Origin: Mumia sp050632745
GTDB lineage: Bacteria > Actinomycetota > Actinomycetes > Propionibacteriales > Nocardioidaceae
Direction: 5' to 3'
Assembly (NCBI RefSeq): GCF_050632745.1
Contig: NZ_JBODSD010000002.1
Location: 1-64,000 of the forward strand
Length of the DNA stretch: 64,000 nucleotides
Positions 33,786-45,671 of the stretch are shown here, piece after piece (the first letter of the stretch is position 1; each line of letters begins with the position of its first letter). The notes below the pieces were generated by a model. It had not been told where the DNA came from. It saw only the letters and a list, made by a program, of their open reading frames with translations, and searched no databases. The translations under genes were made by a program, and so were the position numbers.

Positions 33786-35189
33786 ATGGCGGCGACGGCG
33801 GACGTGCTGGTGGTCTTCGGGATCACCGGGGACCTGGCGCGGGTGATGACCTTCCGATCGCTCTACCGGCTGGAGAGACGAGGTCTCCTCGACTGTCCGG
33901 TCGTGGGCGTCGCGGTGGACGACTGGACGCTCGAGCAGCTGGAGACCCGTGCGCGCGACTCCATCGTCGCGACCGGCGAGACGCTCGACGAGGAGGTGTT
34001 CGCCCGGTTCATCGGGCGGTTGAGCTACGTCCAGGGCGACTTCGGCGACGCGGCCACGTTCTCAGGGGTCGGTGAGGCGATCGCCGGCACCAGCAACCCG
34101 GTCTTCTACCTGGAGATCCCGCCCTTCCTCTTCGGCACGGTCGTGAAGGGCCTGGCCGGTGCCGGACTCACCAAGTCCGCTCGCGTCGTGGTGGAGAAGC
34201 CGTTCGGGCACGACCTGGAGTCAGCGAAGGCGCTGGCGGCCGAGCTCCACCAGTACATCGACGAGGAGCAGCTCTACCGGATCGACCACTACCTCGGAAA
34301 GATGGGGTACGAGGAGATCCTCTACCTCCGCTTCGCCAACACGGTGCTGCAGCCGCTGTGGAACCGCGGCTACGTCGAGTGCGTGGAGATCACGATGGCC
34401 GAGGCGTTCGGCGTCGACGACCGCGGCCACTTCTACGACCCGGTCGGGGCGCTGCGCGACGTCGTCGTCAACCACCTGATGCAGGTCGTGGCCGCGGCGG
34501 CGATGGAGCCGCCTTCGAGCAACGACCGCGACGCGCTGCGTGACGCGCAGGTCGCGCTGTTGCGCGCCGTGAAGCCTGCCGACCCGGCGCACTGCGTCCG
34601 CGGCCAGCACGAGGGCTACCAGGACGTCGACGGGGTGAGGCGGGGATCGACCACCGAGACGTACGTCGCGCTCCGCCTCGAGATCGACAACTGGCGCTGG
34701 GACGGCGTCCCGTTCTACATCCGGACGGGCAAGCGCCTGCCGGTGACCCAGACCGAGCTGCGGGTGGTCTTCCGAGAGCCGCAGCCCGTCCACCTCGGCC
34801 TCGAGCCAGGTGACGACCGCCTCCCGGTGCGCGACGAGTTCGTCGTCAAGCTCGACCCGTCGACGGGCGCGCGACTCGTGGTGGACGCCCACCGCGCCGA
34901 CAGCGAGGGCCCGCAGGCCGTGACCCTCGACGTGGAGTTCGCCGACGAGGGCGGGGAGGCGCCGACGCCGTACGAGGTGCTCCTGCACGCCGCCCTGCTC
35001 GGCGACGCCAGCCGGTTCAAGCGGCAGGACGTGGTCGAGGAGTGCTGGCGGATCATGCAGCCGCTGCTCGACGACCCGCCGCCGGTGCACCCGTACGCAC
35101 CGGGGACCTGGGGGCCGGCGATCGCGGCGACCCTCCCGGCCGACCACGGGGGATGGGAAGGGCCCTGGATCGTGGACCCGTCACACTGA
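33786..35189 (+). CDS. zwf: Glucose-6-phosphate dehydrogenase family protein
   Basis: This 467-residue enzyme oxidises glucose-6-phosphate with NAD(P)+. The cofactor loop reads GITGDLAR (usual GASGDLA), then EKPFGHDLESA and the active-site RIDHYLGK with the catalytic His. After that Lys the sequence continues MGYEEILYLRFANTVLQPLWNR, where most enzymes read ETVQN; together with the altered loop this marks a divergent branch. The ATG follows GGAGG. It opens the carbon/redox block and its last nine bases overlap the convergent cydB. Whether it is the cell's main G6PD or a paralogue cannot be decided here. Confidence 0.92.
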   Translation: MAATADVLVVFGITGDLARVMTFRSLYRLERRGLLDCPVVGVAVDDWTLEQLETRARDSIVATGETLDEEVFARFIGRLSYVQGDFGDAATFSGVGEAIAGTSNPVFYLEIPPFLFGTVVKGLAGAGLTKSARVVVEKPFGHDLESAKALAAELHQYIDEEQLYRIDHYLGKMGYEEILYLRFANTVLQPLWNRGYVECVEITMAEAFGVDDRGHFYDPVGALRDVVVNHLMQVVAAAAMEPPSSNDRDALRDAQVALLRAVKPADPAHCVRGQHEGYQDVDGVRRGSTTETYVALRLEIDNWRWDGVPFYIRTGKRLPVTQTELRVVFREPQPVHLGLEPGDDRLPVRDEFVVKLDPSTGARLVVDAHRADSEGPQAVTLDVEFADEGGEAPTPYEVLLHAALLGDASRFKRQDVVEECWRIMQPLLDDPPPVHPYAPGTWGPAIAATLPADHGGWEGPWIVDPSH

Positions 35190-36191
35190 CCCGACGGGCT
35201 CCGTCGGCGCACCACCGAGTCGCCGACGGAAAACGACGTACGTGTACCCCTGGTAGACCAGCACCACCGGGAAGAACACCGCCGCGACCACCGTCATCAC
35301 GGTGAGCGCATAGTCACCGGAGGCGGTGCCGTCGACCGTGAGGCTGTACGACGCGCTGGTCGTCGACACCAGGACCTCGGGGTAGAGGCTGGTGAAGAGC
35401 GACGCCACCGTCGTCGCCATCGCCACGGCGCTCGCGGTGAAGGCCAGGCCGTCCCTGCCTCGCCGCAGGGCGACGAGGGTGGCCGCGAGCGCGACGACGG
35501 AGACCGCGCACACGACGTACGTCGCCACGCCGGCGTCGGCGATCAGGCTCAGCCACACGACGTAGACCGCGACGACGGCGAGCGCCGCCAGTCCGATGCG
35601 TCCGGCGAACGCGCGGGCGCGCTCGGACAACCCGCCCGCGATGCGCAGCGTGAGGAAGACGGCGCCGTGCAGGAGGCACAGCACCAGGAGGGTGACGCCG
35701 GTCCAGACGCCGAACCCCGTGAAGAGGTCCCAGAAGCTGCCCGTGAACTCCTCGTCCTTGTCGACGGGCAGGCCTGCGACGAGGTCCCCGAGCGCGATCC
35801 CCAGCACGGTCGGGGCGACGACGCTGCCGAGGGTGAGGCACAGGCTCCACGACCACCGCCAGCGGTCGGAGAGCCCCTTGCCGCGCCACTCGAACGAGAG
35901 GCCCCGCACGATCAGCGCCAGCAGCACGAGCACGACGGCGAGGTACGCGGCGGACAGCCAGGTCGCGTACCAGCCGGGGAACGCGGCGAAGATCGCGGCG
36001 CCGCCGACGACCAGCCAGACCTCGTTGCCGTCCCAGAACGGCCCGACCGTGCTGATCGCCGTCCGCCGCTCCGACTCCGAGCGCCCGACCACCGAGTGCA
36101 GCGCACCGACTCCGAAGTCGAAGCCCTCGAGGACGAAGAACCCCGTCCAGAACACGGCCACGACGACGAACCACAGATCGGCGAGGCTCAC
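35181..36191 (-). CDS. cydB: Cytochrome bd ubiquinol oxidase subunit II
   Basis: This 336-residue membrane protein has about eight or nine helices and the CydB opening LADLWFVVVAVFWTGFFVLEGFDFGVG and FWDGNEVWLVVGGAAIFAAFPGWYA. It forms the high-affinity oxidase with CydA in the cell membrane, reducing oxygen with quinol. The GTG start lies 11 bases after the cydA stop. No cydDC transporter follows in this window, though these assembly genes usually lie close by. Confidence 0.96.
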   Translation of the reverse strand: MSLADLWFVVVAVFWTGFFVLEGFDFGVGALHSVVGRSESERRTAISTVGPFWDGNEVWLVVGGAAIFAAFPGWYATWLSAAYLAVVLVLLALIVRGLSFEWRGKGLSDRWRWSWSLCLTLGSVVAPTVLGIALGDLVAGLPVDKDEEFTGSFWDLFTGFGVWTGVTLLVLCLLHGAVFLTLRIAGGLSERARAFAGRIGLAALAVVAVYVVWLSLIADAGVATYVVCAVSVVALAATLVALRRGRDGLAFTASAVAMATTVASLFTSLYPEVLVSTTSASYSLTVDGTASGDYALTVMTVVAAVFFPVVLVYQGYTYVVFRRRLGGAPTEPVGSV

Positions 36192-36201
36192 CGGGTCCCC
36201 C

Positions 36202-37596
36202 TCAGTAGGTCAGCGCGGTCAGACCGCGGTCGGCGTCGGCGCCGTCCTCGACCTCGTCGTCGAGATCGAGCTCGCGCCGCCCGTAGCGCATGATCAGGAC
36301 GACGTCGAGGACGGTCAGCACCAGGTAGACGAGCAGGAAGGCGCTCAGGCTGAGGACCAGCTCGGTCGTGGACAACGAGCCGGAGACCCCGTCCGCGGTC
36401 TTCATCAGCCCTTGGACGAGCCACGGCTGCCGACCGTTCTCCGTCAGCAACCAGCCGGCCGTGTTCATGACGAACGGCAGGACCACCGCCCACGTGGCGA
36501 GGAACAGGAACACCCGCGAGCTCGGCAGCCTGCGCCGGTGGGCGAGCCACGCCCCCCACAGGGACAGCAGCACGACGAGGGTCCCCGCGTAGGCCATCAC
36601 GCGCATCGACCAGTACTGGACGAACACGTTCGGCACGTAGTCGCCCGAGCCGTACTTCGCCTCGTCCTGCTGCTGGAGCTCGTTCAGCCCGATCACCTCG
36701 CCGTCCCAGGTGCCGGTCGCGAGGATCGACAGGAGGTGGGGGACCTCGATGATCTTGGTCGGCTCCTCGTCGTTCGCGCCGCCGCCGATCTGGAACAGGG
36801 AGAACGAGCACGGCTGGCAGGTCTCCCACTGCGCCTCGGCAGCGGCGATCTTCATCGGCTGGTACGTCGCCTCGACCACGCCCAGGTGGCTCCCGACCGC
36901 GAGCTGGACGATCGACAACGGCGCCAGGACGACGAGCGAGAGCACCGCGGAGGTCGTGAAAACCTCCCGTCCTCTGCGCAGCTGCCACGCCGAGATCGCG
37001 AGCATCACCATCGCGCCCGTGACCAGCGAGGCCAGGACCACGTGGAGGTACCCCCAGACGAAGACGGGGTTGGTGAACAGGTCGCCGATCGACGACAGCT
37101 GCGGCCGACCGGTCTCGGCGTCGGTCGTGTAACCCACCGGGCGCTGCATCCACGAGTTGGCGGCCATGATGAACACCGCCGACAGGATGGCCCCGAAGAA
37201 CACCAGCCAGATCGACAGCAGGTGGACGCGTCGCGGCAGGATCTTCCACCCGAAGACCCACAGGCCGAGGAAGGTCGACTCGAGGAAGAACGCCGCAAGG
37301 CCCTCCATCGCCAGCGGAGCGCCGAACACGTCGCCGACGAACCGCGAGTACGCCGACCAGCTCATCCCGAACTGGAACTCCTGGACGAGACCGGTGACGA
37401 CGCCGACCGCGATGTTGATGAGCAGCAGCGTGCCGAAGAAGCGCGTCAGCCGCTCGTGCCGGACGTCTCCGCTGCGGTGCCAGCGCGTGTGGAGGAGCGC
37501 CACGAGGAAGGCCAGACCGATCGTCACCGGGACGAAGAAGAAGTGGACGATGCTGGTCATCGCGAACTGGACGCGCGCAAGGTCGAGTACGTCCAC
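36202..37596 (-). CDS. cydA: Cytochrome bd ubiquinol oxidase subunit I
   Basis: This 464-residue subunit holds the haems. It shows the axial His in MTSIVHFFFVPVTIG, the proton-path Glu pair in MEGLAAFFLESTFLGLW, the Trp/Arg-rich AANSWMQRPVGY and VVLASLVTGAM around the second His, and the shortened Q-loop with ETCQPCSFSLFQ typical of actinobacteria (E. coli has about 520 residues). Start GTG 37596 follows GAGGAG by seven bases. cydA is first in the operon and divergent from the GH15 gene. It suggests growth under low oxygen or respiratory stress. Confidence 0.96.
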   Translation of the reverse strand: MDVLDLARVQFAMTSIVHFFFVPVTIGLAFLVALLHTRWHRSGDVRHERLTRFFGTLLLINIAVGVVTGLVQEFQFGMSWSAYSRFVGDVFGAPLAMEGLAAFFLESTFLGLWVFGWKILPRRVHLLSIWLVFFGAILSAVFIMAANSWMQRPVGYTTDAETGRPQLSSIGDLFTNPVFVWGYLHVVLASLVTGAMVMLAISAWQLRRGREVFTTSAVLSLVVLAPLSIVQLAVGSHLGVVEATYQPMKIAAAEAQWETCQPCSFSLFQIGGGANDEEPTKIIEVPHLLSILATGTWDGEVIGLNELQQQDEAKYGSGDYVPNVFVQYWSMRVMAYAGTLVVLLSLWGAWLAHRRRLPSSRVFLFLATWAVVLPFVMNTAGWLLTENGRQPWLVQGLMKTADGVSGSLSTTELVLSLSAFLLVYLVLTVLDVVLIMRYGRRELDLDDEVEDGADADRGLTALTY

Positions 37597-37652
37597 GGCG
37601 CTGCTCCTCTCCGCAATCCCCTTCCCAGGGCACCACCGCCTCTGGGGAGGGA

Positions 37653-37673
37653 CATCACCCCACTTGGGTGATG
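37653..37673. promoter_or_regulatory. Inverted repeat between cydA and the GH15 gene
   Basis: CATCACCC-N5-GGGTGATG is a perfect 8-bp-arm inverted repeat with spacer CACTT, placed in the 169-base gap between divergent operons. It could regulate cydAB, the GH15 run, or both. A related repeat (TGACCC-N5-GGGTCA, spacer ACTTG) lies at 45672-45688. Confidence 0.5.
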
Positions 37674-37765
37674 CCTCGCGAACGCGCGCGGTGCGACCTT
37701 GACGGAGTCCCCGCACTTGCCCGAGGTCTGTCCTGCCCCGTGACCACGTGAAGGAGGTCGGGACC

Positions 37766-39624
<1,859 letters not shown>

Positions 39625-39628
<4 letters not shown>

Positions 39629-40965
39629 CCTCCGAGCGGGTGCTCGTGCTCGGCGGCGGCCTCGCCGGCGTCGCCTGCGCCCTCCAGCTGGCCGACGAGG
39701 GCGTCCCCGTGACGCTGGTGGACCGCAACGACTACCACCAGTTCCAGCCGCTGCTCTACCAGGTGGCGAGCTCGCAGCTGCCCGCCGAGGACATCGCCCG
39801 ACCGCACCGGACCATCTTCAAGGAGACGGAGGGTGTCGAGGTCGTCACCGAGCGCGTCGCCGCGGCCGACCTCGCCGGCAGGATGCTCACCCTGGCCGAC
39901 GGTCGCCGTCTCGAGGGCTCCCATCTCGTGATGGCGGCCGGCAGCCGCCCGAACTTCTTCCACGTCCCGGGTGCCGCCGAGCACACGTTCCCGCTCTACT
40001 CCGTGGCAGACGCCGAACGCCTTCGGCTGCACCTGCAGGGACTGCTCCAGGGTGCGCTGGACGGCACGGCGGCACCGGAGCCCGGGGCGCTCGACGTGGT
40101 CGTCGTCGGCGGGGGACCGACCGGCGTGGAGACCACCGGGGCGCTGTCGGAGCTGATGCGCGCGCTCCACGCCACCGGGCGCCTGGCCGAGCCCGGCCGG
40201 ATCACGCTGGTCGACCGTGGCGACGCCCTGCTCGGTCCGTTCTCCGACAAGGCCCACGGCTACGCGCACGACCGGCTGACCAAGGTCGGGGCCGACATCC
40301 GCCTCGGCGTCGGAGTCGCGGCGGTCCACGCGGACCGGGTGGACCTCGACGACGGCACCTCCCTCCCGACGCGGACCGTCGTCTGGGGCGGCGGCGAGTC
40401 CGGGGCAGCCGTCGCGGAGGGGGCCGGACCGACGCTCGGCCGGGGAGGTCGGATCGACGTGCTGCCGGACCTCTCCATCCCGGACCACCCGGGCACGTAC
40501 GCCGTCGGCGACGTCGCGAACATCCCCGGCGGTCCCGACGGCGCCGTCCTTCCCCAGCTGGGCTCGGTCGCGCAGCAGTCGGGGGCCTGGGCGGCCCGGA
40601 ACGTCGTCCACGACCTGCGCGGGGAGCCGACGGAGCCCTTCGTCTACAAGGACAAGGGGATCATGGCGATGATCGGGCGCAACGCCGCCGTCGCCGAGGT
40701 CGGCAAGCACCGCCACGAGATGGAGGGCCCCCTGGCCTTCGCCGCGTGGCTCGGCGTCCACGCGATGCTGCTCAGCGGCGTGCACAGCAAGACCGACGCG
40801 TTCCTGACCTGGGCGTGGGACTACTTCGACCGCGACCACGCCGCCGTCGTCGAGGCCACCACGTCTCCGGAACGCCTCGCCTGGGCCGACCACGGCGACG
40901 ACATCCCTCACATCTCGCTGGACCGGACCGCGGCCCGCGACGCAGGAAACCCTGCCACTCCCTGA
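39625..40965 (+). CDS. ndh: Type II NADH:quinone oxidoreductase (NDH-2) family
   Basis: This 446-residue flavoprotein has two Rossmann motifs, VLGGGLAGVACALQLADEG at the N-terminus and VVVVGGGPTGVETTGALSEL near 155, and the NDH-2 region YAVGDVANIPGG followed by LPQLGSVAQQSGAWAARNV. It moves electrons from NADH to quinone without pumping protons. GTG start overlaps the GH15 stop by 4 bases. Together with cytochrome bd nearby it could form a short NADH to oxygen chain (inference). The C-terminal tail of about 30 residues is unusually long. Confidence 0.92.
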
Positions 40966-40976
40966 GGAGGACGGTC

Positions 40977-42530
40977 ATGTCCGACGAGTACGACGTCGTC
41001 ATCGTGGGCTCGGGCGCCGGGGGAGGCACGCTGGCCCACCGGCTGGCGCCCTCGGGCAAGCGGATCCTGATTCTCGAACGCGGGGACTGGTTGCCCCGTG
41101 AGCCCGACAACTGGGACGCCACGGCGGTCTTCGTCGACAACCGGTACGTCTCGCACGACACCTGGTACGACGAGCGGGGCCGCGCGTTCCAGCCGCAGAT
41201 CCACTACTTCGTCGGCGGCGCGACGAAGTTCTACGGGGCGGCGCTCTATCGCCTGCGCGAGCGCGACTTCGGCGAGCTCACCCACCACGGGGGGATGTCG
41301 CCGGCGTGGCCGGTCGGCTACGACGTCTTCGAGCCGTACTACACGCAGGCGGAGCAGCTCTACCAGGTGCACGGCAACCGCGGCGAGGACCCGACCGAGC
41401 CGCCTGCCTCGGCGCCGTACCCGTTCCCGGCCGTCTCGCACGAGCCACGGATCCAGCAGCTCTTCGACGACATGGTCCGTGTCGACCTGCACCCGTTCCA
41501 CTCACCGAACGGCATCATGCTCGACGAGGCGAACCCCGCCTTCAGCCGGTGCATCCGGTGCGGGACGTGCGACGGCTTCGCGTGCCTGGTGCACGCCAAG
41601 TCGGACGCCGACGTGATCGCCGTCCGTCCCGCGATCGAGCACGACAACGTCACGCTCGTCCGCAACGCGCACGTGCGACGCCTCGAGACGGACCCGTCAG
41701 GGCGTACCGTCACGACCGTCGTCGCCGACGTCGACGGCGAGGAGCAACGGTTCACGGGATCGGTCGTGGTGCTGTCCGCCGGCGCCGCGAACTCCGCGAA
41801 GCTGCTGCTGTCGAGCGCGAACGACGCGCACCCGAACGGCCTCGCGAACGGCTCCGACCAGGTCGGACGGAACTACATGTTCCACAACAGCCGGGCCTTC
41901 CTCGCCGTGTCGGTGGAGAAGAACGACACGCGCTTCCAGAAGACCCTCGGGCTCAACGACTACTACTTCGGCGACGACGAGTTCGCGTACCCGATGGGCA
42001 ACGTGCAGATGGTCGGCAAGTCCTCGGCGCCGATGTACCGGGGCGAGAAGCCGCTCGAGACACGCCTCGCCCCGACCTTCGCCCTCGAGGAGGTCGCCGA
42101 GCACGCGGTCGACTTCTGGCTCTCGGTGGAGGACCTGCCCGATCCGGCGAACCGCGTGACGCTGGCCGACGACGGCAACATCACGCTCACCTACACGCCG
42201 AACAACCGCGAGCCGCTCGACCAGCTCTACCACCGGGTGACGAAGCACCTCGGCCATCTCGGCATGCACCCGCACCACCTGGTCCCGCGCGACGTCTACA
42301 TGAAGAACGACGTCCCGGTCGCGGGATGCGCGCACCAGGCGGGGACCACCCGCTTCGGCACGGACCCCGCGACCTCGGTGCTGGACACCGACTGCAGGGC
42401 GCACGAGGTCGACAACCTGTACGTCGTCGACACGAGCTTCTTCCCCAGCATCGGTGCCGTGAACCCCGCGCTCACCGCGATGGCGAACGCGCTCCGCGTC
42501 GGCGACCACCTGCTGGCACGGCTCGCGTGA
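40977..42530 (+). CDS. GMC family oxidoreductase
   Basis: This 517-residue FAD enzyme has the N-terminal VIVGSGAGGGTLAHRLA motif, a LVHAKSDADVIAVRPA segment, and the C-terminal GMC signature with HQAGTTRFGTDPATSVLD and AVNPALTAMANALRVGDHLL, giving the His-Asn catalytic pair. A CIRCGTCDGFACLV cluster of Cys near residue 190 is seen in the membrane-linked sugar/polyol dehydrogenase branch. ATG follows GAGGAGG. It could oxidise sugars or polyols and hand electrons to an acceptor. The next gene overlaps by 4 bases. Confidence 0.93.
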   Translation: MSDEYDVVIVGSGAGGGTLAHRLAPSGKRILILERGDWLPREPDNWDATAVFVDNRYVSHDTWYDERGRAFQPQIHYFVGGATKFYGAALYRLRERDFGELTHHGGMSPAWPVGYDVFEPYYTQAEQLYQVHGNRGEDPTEPPASAPYPFPAVSHEPRIQQLFDDMVRVDLHPFHSPNGIMLDEANPAFSRCIRCGTCDGFACLVHAKSDADVIAVRPAIEHDNVTLVRNAHVRRLETDPSGRTVTTVVADVDGEEQRFTGSVVVLSAGAANSAKLLLSSANDAHPNGLANGSDQVGRNYMFHNSRAFLAVSVEKNDTRFQKTLGLNDYYFGDDEFAYPMGNVQMVGKSSAPMYRGEKPLETRLAPTFALEEVAEHAVDFWLSVEDLPDPANRVTLADDGNITLTYTPNNREPLDQLYHRVTKHLGHLGMHPHHLVPRDVYMKNDVPVAGCAHQAGTTRFGTDPATSVLDTDCRAHEVDNLYVVDTSFFPSIGAVNPALTAMANALRVGDHLLARLA

Positions 42531-43423
42531 GCGGGGACCACGGTCGTACGCCGCCGTCGGGGGAGCAGTACGAGATCAGCCACGGCACCAGCGAGGCCAC
42601 CGTCACCCAAGTGGGGGCGACGCTGCGTCGCCTGCGGTTCGCCGGCCGCAGCGCGATCGACGGCTTCGGGGTCGACGAACGCGCCTCCGACGGGCGCGGG
42701 CAGGTGCTGGCTCCGTGGCCCAACCGGCTCACCGACGGGAAGTACACGTTCGGCAGGCGCGAGTGCCAGGCACCGCTGAACGAGCTCAGCCGTCACGACG
42801 CGATCCACGGGCTCGTCCGATGGCTCGACTGGACCTGCGTCGAGCACACCGCGTCGTCGGTCACGCTGCGCTGCACCGTCCGTCCGCAGCCCGGGTACGA
42901 ATGGCACCTCGACCTGGAGATCACGTACGCGCTGGACGCAGCGGGACTGCGGGTGACGCTCGACGCGCGGAACGCCGACGTCGAGGCCGCACCCTTCGGT
43001 GTCGGCTTCCACCCCTACCTGACGTTGGGGCGGCGCCCGATCGACGGTCTCATGCTCACCGTCCCGGCGACCGCCGACGCCTCGTGGGACCACGACTTCC
43101 GGACCCCGCGCCACCTCGGGTCCACCCGGCTCGACAACGCCTTCGGGTCCCTCGTGCGCGGCGCTGACGGTTGCGCGGTCGCCCGCCTGGAGGACCCGGC
43201 CAACGGTGCGGCCGTGGAGCTGTGGGTCGACGGGGCGTTCCGCTACCTGATGGTCTACACCGCGGACGCGGTCGCGAGGCCCGAGCGGCACCGCATGGCC
43301 GTCGCCGTCGAGCCCATGACGTGCCCGCCGGAGGCCCTCCGGACCGGCATCGACCTCGTCACGCTGGAGCCGGGCGCGACCTGGCAGGGCTCGTGGGGCA
43401 TCCGCGACGCGTCGACCCGCTAG
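42527..43423 (+). CDS. Aldose 1-epimerase (galactose mutarotase-like)
   Basis: This 298-residue protein has the mutarotase beta-sandwich with the catalytic His pair in RHDAIHGLVRWLDW and FGVGFHPYLTL and Glu in AVAVEPMTCPPEA. It interconverts alpha and beta anomers of free sugars such as the glucose released by GH15. GTG start overlaps the GMC stop by 4 bases (GTGA). It is the last gene of the coupled run and its presence supports a sugar role for the GMC enzyme. Confidence 0.92.
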   Translation: MSGDHGRTPPSGEQYEISHGTSEATVTQVGATLRRLRFAGRSAIDGFGVDERASDGRGQVLAPWPNRLTDGKYTFGRRECQAPLNELSRHDAIHGLVRWLDWTCVEHTASSVTLRCTVRPQPGYEWHLDLEITYALDAAGLRVTLDARNADVEAAPFGVGFHPYLTLGRRPIDGLMLTVPATADASWDHDFRTPRHLGSTRLDNAFGSLVRGADGCAVARLEDPANGAAVELWVDGAFRYLMVYTADAVARPERHRMAVAVEPMTCPPEALRTGIDLVTLEPGATWQGSWGIRDASTR

Positions 43424-43479
43424 GGTTCGTCCGACGTGCGCGCCGAGTCGGGGCGGGTCGAGGAGAAGGGCGGTCCCTC

Positions 43480-44070
43480 GTGGACGCAGCACCGCGACGC
43501 CGGTGGCGCCGGCGTACGGCGGTCGTCGCCGTCATCGCCGCCCTGTCAGCAGTGGTGATCACCGCGACTGCGTACGCCCTCTTCACGGCCGGCCCTCGAA
43601 TCGAGGACTTCGACGGCGAGGGGTCCGCAACCCTGGCGACGTACGTGGCAGGACCTTCGACGTTCTCCTTCTCCCTCAGCTCGCTGTGCCTCGAGTCGCC
43701 GGGACGTGTCACGGTCACCGACGTCGTCGCGACCAGCGCGACGGGCGGCCTGACCGTCACCGACTTCGCCCTGGTCGCGTGGGTCCCCACGCCAGGCGGC
43801 GGCAGCGAGTCGACCATCACGAAGCGCCGCAAGACCCTCGCCGAGAACCTGCGTGGCCGACCCGCCACGACCGAGCTGTCGGCCACGTGCGACGACGGTG
43901 ACGAGATTCCTGAGCTCGTGGTGCAGATCGACAAGACGATCGCTGGTGTCGCACGCACCCGCGGCTTCGACGTCCGTTATCGATCGGGCGGGCGGACCCA
44001 CGAGGTGCACATCCGCTACGGACTCGTGGTGTGCGAGGAAGACGGCTCGCGCTGCCCCGAGAGAGCCTGA
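43480..44070 (+). CDS. Secreted or membrane-anchored protein, unknown function
   Basis: This 196-residue protein opens with a strongly basic stretch (PRRRWRRRTAVV) and a hydrophobic segment at about 13-35, either a signal peptide or an N-terminal anchor. The rest is beta-rich with four Cys (SLCLESPG, SATCDDGDE, VVCEEDGSRC). I do not recognise the domain. GTG start after GAGAAGG. It is on the same strand as the epimerase, 56 bases later, but a functional link is not evident. Confidence 0.65.
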   Translation: MDAAPRRRWRRRTAVVAVIAALSAVVITATAYALFTAGPRIEDFDGEGSATLATYVAGPSTFSFSLSSLCLESPGRVTVTDVVATSATGGLTVTDFALVAWVPTPGGGSESTITKRRKTLAENLRGRPATTELSATCDDGDEIPELVVQIDKTIAGVARTRGFDVRYRSGGRTHEVHIRYGLVVCEEDGSRCPERA

Positions 44071-44109
44071 CCTCTGCGGCCGCGACCGTCCGCGCGCACG
44101 CCGGTTCGG

Positions 44110-44451
44110 TCAGCGCGCGCGTCGCGTCGCGCTCGCGAGCCCTGCGGCGCCGAGGAGCGCGATGCACACCACGCTCAAGACCATCGCATAGGCGATCGTC
44201 GCGTGGACGCCGGCGTTGAAGAGTTCGACGTACCGGTCCGAGGCGCTGTCCGAGAGCGCGAGGTGTGCCGGGAGGACCCAGGCGACGACGGCGGAGAGGC
44301 ACGCCGCGCCAAGGATGCCGGTCAAGGTCGCGAAGATCGCTCGGACGGCGGCCGGGAACGAGTCGAGGGCGGCGACGAGCAGCCCGAGGACGAATCCTGC
44401 CATCGCCGGGAGGGGCAACAGGCCGAAGAGCAGCCATCCGCTCATGCTCAT
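44110..44451 (-). CDS. Small membrane protein, unknown function
   Basis: This 113-residue protein has three or four hydrophobic helices covering almost the whole chain, with only short Arg-rich ends (ATRRAR). I recognise no family. It is the only gene on the minus strand between the secreted protein and the amidotransferase. Confidence 0.6.
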   Translation of the reverse strand: MSMSGWLLFGLLPLPAMAGFVLGLLVAALDSFPAAVRAIFATLTGILGAACLSAVVAWVLPAHLALSDSASDRYVELFNAGVHATIAYAMVLSVVCIALLGAAGLASATRRAR

Positions 44452-44594
44452 CCGGCACAGTCTGGCCGACGGGTGGGTCAGTCCGATCCGTCTGAGCGGC
44501 GGTGTCGGTGGTCTGCTGCCCGCACAACGCCCTGACGAGCGGGATCATGTGCGGTTGGATGGAGGTCCCGGGAGCACCGAGGGGGGACGGACAG

Positions 44595-45431
44595 ATGTGC
44601 CGCTGGCTTGCGTACTCCGGATCGCCGGTCCTCCTCGAGGACCTGCTCTACCGGCCCGAGCACTCGCTGATCGTCCAGAGCATGCACGCGACGATGGGCG
44701 CCGAGACCACCAACGGCGACGGCTTCGGCGTCGGCTGGTACGGCGTGCGCGACACGCCGGGAGTCTTCCGCAGCACCGAGCCGGCCTGGAACGACCGCAA
44801 CCTCCGCGACATCGCGGGCAGCATCGCGGCCTCGCACGTCTTCGCCCACATCCGGGCGGCGATCGGGTCCCCGGTCCAGCAGACCAACTGCCACCCGTTC
44901 CGCCACGACCGATGGCTCTTCATGCACAACGGGTTCATCGACGGCTACGCGGCGATCAAGCGTGATCTGGCCTTCGCGGTGGCGCCCGAGCTGTTCCCGC
45001 ACATCGAGGGCACCACCGACACGGAGATGCTCTTCTACCTCGCGCTGACCCACGGACTGATGGACGACCCGCCGGCCGCCCTCGCCAGAGCCGTCGGGGT
45101 GGTCGAGGAGACCGCTCGCCGCCACGGCATCGACTTCCCCGTGCAGATGAGCGTGGCCACGACCGACGGCGAGACGACCTGGGCCTTCCGCTACTCGACG
45201 GAGGGCCGTTCGCGGACGCTCTTCCACAGCACCGACATCGCGACGCTCCGTCGGCAGTACCCGGACAACCCCGCCCTCCATCTCCTGTCCGACGAGTCAC
45301 GGCTCGTCGTCTCGGAGCCGCTCGGAGACCTCCGGGGTGCCTGGCGCGAGGTGCCCGAGTCGAGCTACGTCGTGATCCGCGGGGGGTCGGAGGAGCTCCA
45401 CCCGTTCTCGCCTGCCCAGGGTGACCGCTAG
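44595..45431 (+). CDS. Class II glutamine amidotransferase (YafJ/EgtC-like)
   Basis: This 278-residue protein has an N-terminal Cys2 nucleophile (MCRWLAY) exposed after removal of Met, followed by NGDGFGVGWYG, SHVFAHIRAA, QTNCHPF and the MHNGFIDGY hairpin, all Ntn glutaminase features. Length and motif order match the YafJ/EgtC group, which includes the ergothioneine peptidase EgtC; no other egt gene is present here, so a general amidohydrolase is the safer call. ATG 44595 is the only start that exposes Cys2. Its stop overlaps a convergent gene. Confidence 0.92.
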   Translation: MCRWLAYSGSPVLLEDLLYRPEHSLIVQSMHATMGAETTNGDGFGVGWYGVRDTPGVFRSTEPAWNDRNLRDIAGSIAASHVFAHIRAAIGSPVQQTNCHPFRHDRWLFMHNGFIDGYAAIKRDLAFAVAPELFPHIEGTTDTEMLFYLALTHGLMDDPPAALARAVGVVEETARRHGIDFPVQMSVATTDGETTWAFRYSTEGRSRTLFHSTDIATLRRQYPDNPALHLLSDESRLVVSEPLGDLRGAWREVPESSYVVIRGGSEELHPFSPAQGDR

Positions 45432-45634
45432 CGGCGGAACCCGATGCGTGACACCGCGCGGATCGCTGGGCGGGTCGGCCGCTCCGGGAGCAGCGCGTCA
45501 GCGGCACCCATGAACCAGTGACGGTTCAGACATCTGACCCGGACGTGCTCCACGGGCCCGTCCGTACTCTCCTCGGCGAAGCGCCACGTCACCTCCGCCG
45601 TCGCGCCGCACTGTGGACATGTCGTGATCTCCAT
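45428..45634 (-). CDS. Small zinc-ribbon protein
   Basis: This 68-residue protein starts with TTCPQCGATAEV, one CxxC half, and has a later Cys-His pair (RVRCLNRHWF) that could complete a zinc site. The C-terminus is basic (AVSRIGFRR). It is convergent with the amidotransferase and overlaps its end by 4 bases. Likely a cytoplasmic zinc-binding accessory protein; role unknown. Confidence 0.7.
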   Translation of the reverse strand: MEITTCPQCGATAEVTWRFAEESTDGPVEHVRVRCLNRHWFMGAADALLPERPTRPAIRAVSRIGFRR

Positions 45635-45671
45635 GGCTGCCTCCCGAGCTCAGTCGCTCCAACGCCATCGT